From the NCBI GenBank assembly GCA_024684665.1, contig JAIKWN010000187.1, forward strand, positions 1 to 12,644: a DNA stretch of 12,644 bases. Reading direction: 5' to 3'. Within the stretch, counting starts at the first letter, position 1. Every line of letters starts with the position of its first letter. Origin of the DNA: Clostridiales bacterium. GTDB lineage: Bacteria > Bacillota_A > Clostridia > Christensenellales > Aristaeellaceae. Below the pieces are notes generated by a model. That model was not told the DNA's origin, made no database searches, and saw nothing but the letters and a program-made list of their open reading frames with translations. The position numbers and the translations under genes are program-made. Shown in pieces: positions 1 through 6,012 of the stretch.

Positions 1-573
1 CTCCATGAATTCGGCCGGGCTGAGGAGAGCGTCCGGATTCGCAATGTATTCGTTTTCAAGTCCGACATCCGCAGGATAGAAGACCTCTCTGACCCTGCTG
101 TCCAGGACATCACGCCGCGTGTGTTTGACGACCTGATGGGAGAGCTGCTGGAGGGACCTTTCTGGATTGTGGACATCCTGCCGGAGCAGGTTCCCGCAGA
201 CGCTCCAGGACAGTATTTCTCCGTAGAGCGGTATTTCCTGCAGCCGGAGCGTCTTAAAGTGCTGCGCTGCAAATTTGCGGAGATCCTCCTGCAGCTGAAC
301 TGTTATTATGATATGGCAGTTTCCTTCGACAGCTGCGAAAGCTGGGATAAGAATCCGGATCCGGAGACATTCGCAGAAAAAGTGCTCCAGTTTTCTGGAA
401 ATGAATTCCTTCGGGCGGTGTTCGCCAATCAGCGAGCGATGATCGATGTCGAACCCGATGACACGTATATGACGGTCTATGACCCCGACCACGTGCTTTC
501 GGATAAACTGCGAAAGCTAGCCGCGGCGGAGGGATTGTTTATGTGGAACCCGGAAGGTAGCGCGGAGGATTGA
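1..573 (+). CDS. Uncharacterised protein, 5'-truncated by window edge
   Basis: The reading frame is open from base 1 to the TGA at 571-573, giving at least 190 residues. No ATG with a ribosome binding site is visible. A GTG at 121 is in frame, but the sequence before it already reads like ordinary protein, so the true start is most likely left of the window. The product is acidic, has no signal peptide or membrane segment, and looks like a soluble cytoplasmic protein. Visible landmarks are GPFWIVDILPEQVPADAPGQ followed by FSVERYF, then a stretch rich in Leu/Phe and Asp/Glu, and near the C-terminus DVEPDDTYMTVYD and EGLFMWNPEG. I think similar hypothetical proteins exist in Clostridia, but I know no function and assign none. 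It converges on the pseudogene to its right, with no convincing terminator hairpin between them. Confidence 0.75.
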   Translation, partial: LHEFGRAEESVRIRNVFVFKSDIRRIEDLSDPAVQDITPRVFDDLMGELLEGPFWIVDILPEQVPADAPGQYFSVERYFLQPERLKVLRCKFAEILLQLNCYYDMAVSFDSCESWDKNPDPETFAEKVLQFSGNEFLRAVFANQRAMIDVEPDDTYMTVYDPDHVLSDKLRKLAAAEGLFMWNPEGSAED

Positions 574-630
574 GCACAGCGTCAGCAAAAGGAATCAACA
601 CCGCCTGAAAAATAAAGCACAATCCCGCTT

Positions 631-1281
631 TCAGCCTATCAGTATTGTTCCTGCGTGCCTGACGACTGCGTCCTGCGCGTTCTGTAGCAGAACTTCCCAC
701 CTTCAAATCCTTAATGAATATAGATGCTGTACGACGATGGATGATATTCCAAGAAAACGATCGTACCCTTTGCGCCATACTAGACGTTGATACAATGCTG
801 CTGGCCCGCGGTGTGATTGGGATGGCCCAGCGAAAGGCTAATTTCCCCTTACAGTGACGACAGCTTGCGGTTCAGGTCTTTAAATGCTTCCGTCGCATTT
901 TCGGGTTTATATCATAATAAGCAGTATTAAGCTCGTTATACTTCTTGTCCTGATCAGCTGTCCGTTTTCGTCTGGTACATATACATAGATAAATATTTCT
1001 GTCTGATATCCAGCTGCCTCGGCAAGGGCTTTGGGAATCTAGTCTCCGCGACGAGTATGTCGTTAAAGGTCTTCTTTCCAAAAATCTCATTCTGTAAGCA
1101 ACCGTTTTTGAGTACGTGAAAGTGCTGAACTGCTCCAGATCGATCGTATTGGCAACAACTTCTTCATCTGATCTTCCCCACGGAATGCCCCGAAACAGGA
1201 TTTCTTTCTCAGAGACTTCCGCCAGCACGGTGGAGTAGCCAAGCAGTACAACGACAAACATCACAAGGACCTATTCTCATT
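631..1281 (-). pseudogene. Decayed secreted 'FRGIPWG'-family protein gene (multiple frameshifts and stops)
   Basis: Read on the minus strand, this is a recognisable but broken gene. A hydrophobic signal-like N-terminus (MMFVVVLLGYSTVLAEV, Met codon at 1264-1262) is followed by EILFRGIPWGRSDEEV. I recall this hallmark from a family of small secreted clostridial proteins. Homology-like text then continues only by changing frame: FGKKTFNDILVAETRF after a one-base loss in the A5 run at 1080-1084; KALAEAAGYQTEIFIYVYV and PDENGQLIRT after a loss near 1030-1034; DQDKKYNELNTAYYDINP after another near 950-960; and NATEAFKDLNRKLSSL after another near 908. That last frame is interrupted by TAA at 849-851, TAG at 780-782 and TAA at 711-713. 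Each sits where the family would have an aromatic residue (LYG, WYGA, YGF). The text YGAKGTIVFLEYHPSSYSIY lies between the second and third stops, and a terminal NNTDRL is at about 631-650. An ATG at about 1281 with upstream AGGAAAGAG may be the original start. The family name is from memory; the decay is directly visible. Confidence 0.72.
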
Positions 1282-1335
1282 CGGACACATCTCTTTCCTG
1301 CAAAGTCTTCGAGATATAAAGACATGATCTGAAAC

Positions 1336-1364
1336 AATTTATGGGCTGCGGCGTGTCCTGACAA
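1336..1364 (-). promoter_or_regulatory. Candidate promoter of the 631-1281 pseudogene
   Basis: On the minus strand TTGTCA (1364-1359) is followed after exactly 17 bases by TAAATT (1341-1336). These match 5/6 and 4/6 of the housekeeping consensus. Initiation near 1329 would leave a leader of about 50 bases before the probable original start of the broken gene. It is a sequence match only. Confidence 0.35.
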
Positions 1365-1450
1365 TAATACTTTCCTCCGGTATCCCAGCCTGCTTCGGTA
1401 CAATTCCTACACCGGGCACGTTGCCGGGCCCCGGCATATCCGGAAAACCC

Positions 1451-1479
1451 TTGCGGCCGCAGGACGGGTGTGGTATGAT
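1451..1479 (+). promoter_or_regulatory. Candidate extended -10 promoter for prfB operon
   Basis: TTGCGG at 1451-1456, a 17-base spacer, and TATGAT at 1474-1479. The -10 is preceded by TG plus one base, the extended -10 arrangement. Initiation near 1486 would give a leader of about 130 bases to prfB. A weaker alternative nearer the gene is TTGCTG at 1566-1571 with TATAAA at 1587-1592, but its spacer is only 15 bases. The rest of 1282-1618 holds only GC-rich minor hairpins (for example around 1424-1438 and 1540-1556) and no convincing gene on either strand. Confidence 0.42.
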
Positions 1480-1618
1480 GCCCCGTGGAGCCAGGCGGCT
1501 GTAAGAGGATCTCCCCTGCCCATGCAGGCCCCGTGTTTTTCCGCCTGTCATCGGCGGGAATCAATTTGCTGTAAGCTATTCCGTTTTATAAACGACCGAT
1601 AAAAGGAAGTGAATCAAC

Positions 1619-2720
1619 ATGATCGAACTGGATACCTATCGCCAGGAACTGGCCAAAATCCGCGAAAGCATCGTTGAGGCAGGTGAGTCACTTTAACGTC
1701 GCCGGCTTGAAAGAGCAGCTCGCAGAGCTGCATGAAACCATGAACGAGCCGGACTTCTGGAACGATCTGGAGCGCTCCACGAAAGTAACCCGCCAGGTGC
1801 GCCAGGCGGAAAACAAACTGGAGCATTTCAATAAACTCTCCGCTCGTGCGGACGACGTGGAAGCTACCATGGATCTCGCCCTCGAAATGGAAGACGACAG
1901 CCTCGTTTCCGAGGCGGGCGAGGAAATCGAAAACCTCAAGGCGGATCTTGAAGAGCTTCGCCTTGAAAGTCTGCTGCGCGGCGACTACGACGCGAATAAC
2001 TGCTATCTTGCACTGCACGCCGGCGCGGGTGGCACCGAGGCCCAGGATTGGACCCTCATGCTCTACCGCATGTACACCCGCTATTGTGAGCGCCACGGCT
2101 ATAACGCCAAGGTCATCGACATCCTCGACGGGGATGAAGCGGGTCTCAAGTCCGTCACGATGGAAGTGACGGGCGACAACGCCTACGGTTTCCTGCGTTC
2201 TGAAAAGGGCGTGCACCGCCTCGTGCGCATCAGTCCCTTCGACGCGGCAGCGCGGCGGCATACCAGTTTTGCCTCTGCTGACGTGTCCCCCATCATCGAG
2301 GATGACGACAACGAGATTGAGATCAACATGAACGACGTCCGCGTGGATACCTATCATTCCAGCGGCGCGGGCGGGCAGAACGTCAACAAGACCAGCTCCG
2401 CCGTACGCATGACCCACTATCCCACGGGTATCGTGGTCTCCAGCCAGACAAGCCGCGACCAGGTGCAGAACCGCGCAAACTGCCTGCGCATGCTGAAAGC
2501 AAAGCTGCTGGAACTGCGTGAGCGCGAGCGCGAGCAGCAGATGGCCGACATCAAAGGCGAGATGAAAAAAATCGAATGGGGCAGCCAGATCCGCTCCTAC
2601 GTCTTCCATCCCTACTCCATGGTCAAGGATCACCGCACCGGATACGAGACCTCAGACGTGGCAGGTGTCATGGACGGGGAGCTGGACGGATTCATCACTG
2701 CGTACCTGCAGATGCAGTGA
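1619..2720 (+). CDS. prfB: Peptide chain release factor 2 (programmed +1 frameshift)
   Basis: RF2 recognises UGA and UAA in the ribosomal A site and triggers peptidyl-tRNA hydrolysis. The gene is read as 1619-1693 joined to 1695-2720: 25 codons in frame 0, then 341 codons in +1, total 366 residues (E. coli RF2 has 365). The ATG at 1619 has AAGGAAG nine bases upstream. The shift at CTT TAA C (1691-1697) joins the start MIELDTYRQELAKI to NVAGLKEQLAELHE. Domain order is classic: a coiled-coil N-terminal domain (about residues 1-110), AGAGGTEAQDW (about 134-144), the stop-codon-reading SPF tripeptide at 205-207 (same numbering as E. coli), the catalytic GGQ loop in SSGAGGQNVNK with GGQ at 251-253, and the C-terminal WGSQIRSYV motif. 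The frameshift autoregulates RF2 supply in most bacteria. msrA follows 14 bp downstream. Certainty of the product is very high. The odd point is UAA rather than UGA at the shift site. Confidence 0.97.
1681..1697 (+). promoter_or_regulatory. prfB: prfB programmed +1 frameshift signal (internal SD, CTT TAA C)
   Basis: An internal Shine-Dalgarno-like AGGTGA (1681-1686) matches the extended anti-SD complement AAGGAGGTGATC. It sits four bases before CTT (codon 25) and the in-frame stop TAA (1694-1696), followed by C. Slippage of the CUU-decoding tRNA to UUU resumes reading at AAC (1695). The arrangement copies the known RF2 recoding site (SD, short spacer, CUU UGA C), except that the stop is UAA. 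Confidence 0.93.
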
Positions 2721-2734
2721 GCCCGGAGGAACAC

Positions 2735-3292
2735 ATGGAAAGAGAAATCGCTCTTGCGGGCGGATGCTTCTGGGGGGCCGAGAAATACCTCTCTTCCCTT
2801 CGCGGCGTCACCCACACGGAAGTCGGCTACGCAAACGGAAAAACAGAGTGTCCCACCTATGAGCAGGTAAAGCACGAAGGAACGGGGCACGCGGAGACCG
2901 TCCTGGTCCACTATGACGACGAGCTGATGCCTCTCCGGACGCTGCTTTCACTCTTTTTTCTAATCATCGACCCCGTCGCCGTTGACCGGCAGGGAGGCGA
3001 CGTGGGGCACCAGTACCGCACGGGCATCTATTATACAGATCCGGCGGACGAGCCGGTGGCGAGGGAAGCCCTGCAGGCGCTGCAGGCGCAGACCGAAGGA
3101 AAAGTTGCGGTGGAGCTCCTTCCCCTTTCTGATTTCTGGCGGGCGGAAGAGTATCATCAGGCGTATCTCGATAAGAATCCGGCCGGTTATTGTCACGTCC
3201 CTCTTGCCGCGATTGCCTGGGCGAAAACGGTGAATCCCTTGACCTTCGATCCGGCGGAAGCGCCGCAATTTGCGCATTTCGGTGGGCATTGA
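2735..3292 (+). CDS. msrA: Peptide-methionine (S)-S-oxide reductase MsrA
   Basis: Reduces methionine-S-sulfoxide, free or in proteins, back to methionine using thioredoxin; cytoplasmic oxidative-damage repair. The protein has 185 residues. The start at 2735 is preceded by GGAGG (2726-2730, 4 bases before the ATG); the frame is open further upstream inside prfB, but no better start exists there. Family motifs are complete: catalytic Cys11 in GGCFWGAEKY, YANGKTECPTYEQV, Glu54 in GTGHAE, DRQGGDVGHQYRTGIYY (84-100) and EEYHQAYLDKNPAGYCH (138-154). Cys153 in GYCH is at the position of the usual resolving cysteine. The residue before PTYEQV is Cys39 where I expect Asn. No MsrB domain is fused. It lies 14 bp after prfB and 10 bp before the acetyltransferase, so it is almost certainly cotranscribed with both. 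Confidence 0.96.
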   Translation: MEREIALAGGCFWGAEKYLSSLRGVTHTEVGYANGKTECPTYEQVKHEGTGHAETVLVHYDDELMPLRTLLSLFFLIIDPVAVDRQGGDVGHQYRTGIYYTDPADEPVAREALQALQAQTEGKVAVELLPLSDFWRAEEYHQAYLDKNPAGYCHVPLAAIAWAKTVNPLTFDPAEAPQFAHFGGH

Positions 3293-3302
3293 AGGAGGAT
3301 TC

Positions 3303-3800
3303 ATGGAAAAGTTTGTGCTGCGCCCGGTCCTGCCGCAGGAAGCAGAGGAGACGATCGAGATCGAGTACATCTGCTTTCCTCCCAATGAAGCCTGCACCCC
3401 GAAATCCATGCGGGAACGGGCACGATACGCTTCAGAGTGCTTCCTTGTGGCAGAGGACGCGGAAACGAAGAAGATCGCAGGGTTTCTCGATGGGGTCGCA
3501 ACGAATGAAAATGTCTTCCGGGACGAATTCTTTACCGATATTTCCCTGCACGATCCCGCGGGGCAGAACGTAATGCTGCTGGGGCTTGACGTACTGCCGG
3601 AATACCGGGGACGCGGCCTCGCCCGGCGGATCATGGCAGAATACGCCGCGCGGCAAAAATCACGGGGAAAACGGGCTCTGTATCTGACCTGCCACGAAAG
3701 GCTGGTGCCCATGTATACGAAAATGGGCTATAAAGATCTCGGCCTCTCTGCTTCCGTTTGGGGCGGAGTACAATGGAACGATATGGTAATGGAGCTTTAA
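3303..3800 (+). CDS. GNAT acetyltransferase, arylalkylamine N-acetyltransferase-like
   Basis: 165-residue GNAT-fold acetyltransferase; members transfer acetyl from acetyl-CoA to amines. The ATG at 3303 has AGGAGG (3293-3298) 4 bases upstream; the open frame reaches 3270 but without a ribosome binding site. The acetyl-CoA loop is RGRGLA (102-107) within LDVLPEYRGRGLARRIM. The order IEYICFPPNEA, FLVAED, IAGFLDG, SLHDPAGQ, LDVLP, LTCHERLVPMYTKMGY (128-143) and the SASVWGG/W-DMVMEL tail matches, from memory, the layout of animal serotonin N-acetyltransferase (AANAT), including the tyrosine in LVP-x-Y. The two AANAT histidines just before the CoA loop appear as Met91 and Leu93 in my by-eye alignment, as in other non-vertebrate types. 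The substrate is unknown; an arylalkylamine or polyamine is possible. The gap to the next gene is only 4 bp. Confidence 0.88.
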   Translation: MEKFVLRPVLPQEAEETIEIEYICFPPNEACTPKSMRERARYASECFLVAEDAETKKIAGFLDGVATNENVFRDEFFTDISLHDPAGQNVMLLGLDVLPEYRGRGLARRIMAEYAARQKSRGKRALYLTCHERLVPMYTKMGYKDLGLSASVWGGVQWNDMVMEL

Positions 3801-3804
3801 CAGA

Positions 3805-4809
3805 ATGCCAAGCGTATCTTTTCTTATCCGTCGCGCCATGCGCATGGATCGGAAGGCCCTGCACAGCACAGTGGAGCTGCTGCACAAGAAGACCGGAAAA
3901 AGCCGGAGCTGGCTCGCCTTTGACATGCTGAAGTGCGCGCGGCTTTATGGCGCCGGGTACATCGACTACAAAATTGCCGAAATGTACCGCCTGACAGACG
4001 CTCAGCGGGAAACTGTCATCACCCGGGGCAAGAGCAACGAGATCGTCGCCCGCATGAATGACAAGGCCTTCTGGCACTTCTTCGACAACAAGTGTGAATT
4101 CAACCGTCTCTTTGCGGACCAGGTGAAGCGGGAGTGGCTCGATCTCACCAAGGCGTCCAAGGAAGAGTTCGCAGCTTTCCTCAAAGGGCGCGGACCCATC
4201 ATCGCGAAGCCAGTCGATGGCTCCTCCGGACAGGGAATCCTGAAGTGCATACCGGAGGAATACGCAGATCCCGACGCCCTGTACGCAAAACTGAAGGCGG
4301 CTGGGATCGGAATCATTGAGGACTGCGTCACGCAGCATCCGACCCTTGCCGCGCTCTGCCCCACTTCAGTCAACACAATTCGCGTGGCGACCCTCCTAGG
4401 CGACAAGCAGGAGGGCATCGTCTACGCCCGCATCCGCATCGGCAATGGCCGCGTGATGGATAATGTGGACTGCGGCGGCATGGCTGCACCCATCGACCTG
4501 AATACGGGCATCCTCTCCGGACCTGGTGCGGACAAAGCGGGTAATGTTTACGAAAACCATCCCATGACCGGAACGCGCATTCCGGGCACGAAGCTCCCGT
4601 ATTGGGACGAAGTGAAGGAGATGTGCCTCACCGCTATGCATGTGGTTCCACAGGTGCGCTTCGTCGCCTGGGATGTCGCGATCCGGGAGGACGGCCCCAT
4701 TTTCATTGAGGGCAACTCCTTCCCCAGCCACGCGATCCCCCAGTTTGCCGCCCACTATCCGGACGGCATCGGTATTATGCCCCGGTTCCGGGAGTTTATC
4801 GAGATCTGA
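3805..4809 (+). CDS. ATP-grasp protein, sugar-transfer-associated type
   Basis: 334 residues. ATP-grasp enzymes use ATP to activate a carboxylate and ligate it to a nucleophile. The features resemble the 'sugar-transfer associated ATP-grasp' family, seen in polysaccharide clusters with hexapeptide acyltransferases; its exact reaction is unsettled to my knowledge. Seen here: a basic N-terminal region (1-45), DKAFWHFFDNKCEFNRLF (86-103), the nucleotide-binding IAKPVDGSSGQGI (133-145, Lys135 and Gly-rich loop), SVNTIRVATL (188-197), ARIRIGNGRVMDNVDCGGM (208-226), and the metal-site segment WDVAI then FIEGN (289-304, Glu302, Asn304). The ATG at 3805 has GGAG (3791-3794) inside the end of the upstream acetyltransferase gene. 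A downstream ATG at 3838 lacks a site and is less likely. No signal peptide or membrane span, so cytoplasmic. No glycosyltransferase lies in the window, so the context is atypical. Confidence 0.85.
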   Translation: MPSVSFLIRRAMRMDRKALHSTVELLHKKTGKSRSWLAFDMLKCARLYGAGYIDYKIAEMYRLTDAQRETVITRGKSNEIVARMNDKAFWHFFDNKCEFNRLFADQVKREWLDLTKASKEEFAAFLKGRGPIIAKPVDGSSGQGILKCIPEEYADPDALYAKLKAAGIGIIEDCVTQHPTLAALCPTSVNTIRVATLLGDKQEGIVYARIRIGNGRVMDNVDCGGMAAPIDLNTGILSGPGADKAGNVYENHPMTGTRIPGTKLPYWDEVKEMCLTAMHVVPQVRFVAWDVAIREDGPIFIEGNSFPSHAIPQFAAHYPDGIGIMPRFREFIEI

Positions 4810-4864
4810 GACCTGTCTTTTGCGTCCAGCGGATGGACACGGAAGGCGCAGAAAAGGGAGTATT

Positions 4865-5821
4865 ATGGAAAGCAAGCTGGATATTCTCTTCATCGGAACC
4901 GCACTGGTGGATTCGATCCTCCGTGGATTCGATCCGAAGCCGATTTCAGCCTCCGGCTATCTCGCCGCCTCCGGCTCCCTGAACGTGGGTGGAGAAGCGG
5001 TGAACGGCAGTATGGCGGCGGCAAAGCTGGGCATGAAAACCGGGATCCTCTGCTCCCTCGGGGAAGATGATGCCGGGGAGCTGGTGCTTTCTGCCTTGCG
5101 TCGCTCCGGTGTGGATACTCGCTTTGTCATACGGGATGAGGCGCATCCGACGCCGGTCACGACCATGTTCGTACATGAGGATGGGAGCAGGAAATCTGTC
5201 TGCAATGCGGCGCACCGGTACAATTTTCATCCGGAGCAATACCCGGATCGGATCCACTGCACCCGGGCAATCGTTCTGGGCTCTCTGTTCCGTGCCCCGT
5301 TTGACGACCCGGCAATCATCCGCGCCGTTCTGCAGGAAGCGAAAAACGCCGGCGCCATGACTTTCGCAGATACAAAGCTGCCCAACTACCGGGTGCTCTC
5401 CCTGGCGGACGTGCGCGATGCCCTTCCCCTTGTGGACTGCATAACCCCGAACGAGGACGAGGCCCGCTACTTCACAGGCCGGGAGAACCCGGAGGATATG
5501 GCGGACTGCCTGCTGGAGTGCGGGGTCGGCTGTGCCATCATCAAGTTAGGCGGAAAAGGCTGCCTGATGAAGACACGCGAAATGACGCTTCGGCTTCCTG
5601 CTTTCCCCATCGACGCGACTGACGCCACTGGCGCGGGAGATAACTTCCTAGCGGGTTTCGTCTCGGAGACGCTGCGGGGATGCGGCCCGGAGGAAGCGTT
5701 ACGTTTCGCAAACGCCTGCGGCGCCATCTGCACCACCGCCGTTGGCGCAGCAACCGCGCTCAAAAACCAAGAACAGGTCAGGAAGTTCCTGCGAGAATTC
5801 TCTTCCTTCCAAACCGCCTGA
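4865..5821 (+). CDS. PfkB-family carbohydrate kinase (ribokinase-like)
   Basis: 318 residues, the normal size for ribokinase/PfkB kinases, which phosphorylate sugars or nucleosides with ATP in the cytoplasm. The ATG at 4865 has GGGAG (4856-4860) 4 bases upstream; the frame is open back to 4640 but overlaps the upstream gene there. Signature 1 lies at about residues 41-69 (GGEAVNGSMAAAKLGMKTG then LGEDDAG), the TPNEDEA motif at 194-200, KLGGKGC at 227-233, and signature 2 DATDATGAGDNFLAGF at 250-265, with the catalytic base Asp259 and anion-hole glycines in GAGD. The substrate cannot be fixed from sequence; fructose, ribose, 2-keto-3-deoxygluconate or a nucleoside are all possible. It follows the ATP-grasp gene by 55 bp and precedes a glycerate kinase by 191 bp, which slightly favours a sugar-acid or sugar role. 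Confidence 0.93.
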   Translation: MESKLDILFIGTALVDSILRGFDPKPISASGYLAASGSLNVGGEAVNGSMAAAKLGMKTGILCSLGEDDAGELVLSALRRSGVDTRFVIRDEAHPTPVTTMFVHEDGSRKSVCNAAHRYNFHPEQYPDRIHCTRAIVLGSLFRAPFDDPAIIRAVLQEAKNAGAMTFADTKLPNYRVLSLADVRDALPLVDCITPNEDEARYFTGRENPEDMADCLLECGVGCAIIKLGGKGCLMKTREMTLRLPAFPIDATDATGAGDNFLAGFVSETLRGCGPEEALRFANACGAICTTAVGAATALKNQEQVRKFLREFSSFQTA

Positions 5822-5883
5822 ATCCCCGTTCCCCGTATTCGGGTATTACTCCGGAATCCTCAGCCGGAAAACCAGGACATTTT

Positions 5884-5912
5884 TTGTAATTTTCCTGCCG
5901 CTCCTTCATATT
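5884..5912 (+). promoter_or_regulatory. Candidate promoter for glycerate kinase gene
   Basis: TTGTAA (5884-5889), a 17-base spacer, and CATATT (5907-5912), each 4/6 to consensus. It lies in the 191-bp gap, about 100 bp before the start. The same gap has two weak hairpins (CCCG/CGGG at 5832-5843; TCCGG/CCGGA around 5850-5868) with a delayed T run, which might be a poor terminator for the kinase upstream. Weak evidence throughout. Confidence 0.28.
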
Positions 5913-6012
5913 GGCACGAGGAAGAGGGAAAGATTTCGCGTTTCCGATATCGCTTTTGTCAGGTTCATCCCATATGCGGGGCTGATCTTCCCCACCGAAA
6001 AAGGAGCATTCT

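Noticed and set aside
539..1564. Several separate minus-strand small open frames in this stretch
   Set aside because: Those within 631-1281 are fragments of one frameshifted pseudogene. Those at 1277-1564 lack any recognisable motif and overlap candidate promoters.
1614..2633. Long open frame antisense to prfB (339 codons)
   Set aside because: It is the complement of a certain RF2 gene whose codon use keeps the opposite frame open. The translation has no recognisable family and a low-complexity His/Val/Ala composition.
2576..2734. Upstream-extended start for msrA
   Set aside because: The extra 53 codons lie inside prfB and have no resemblance to MsrA; the ATG at 2735 with GGAGG gives the family-standard N-terminus just before GCFWG.
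3270..3302. Upstream-extended start for the acetyltransferase
   Set aside because: It would overlap the end of msrA and lacks a ribosome binding site, while ATG 3303 has AGGAGG at good spacing.
4824..4838. Small hairpin GTCCA/TGGAC between ATP-grasp and PfkB genes
   Set aside because: Five pairs only, with no T run; not a terminator by the usual criteria.
4640..4864. Upstream-extended start for the PfkB kinase
   Set aside because: These 75 codons overlap the conserved C-terminus of the ATP-grasp protein; PfkB proteins begin close to the DILFIG-type strand seen after ATG 4865.
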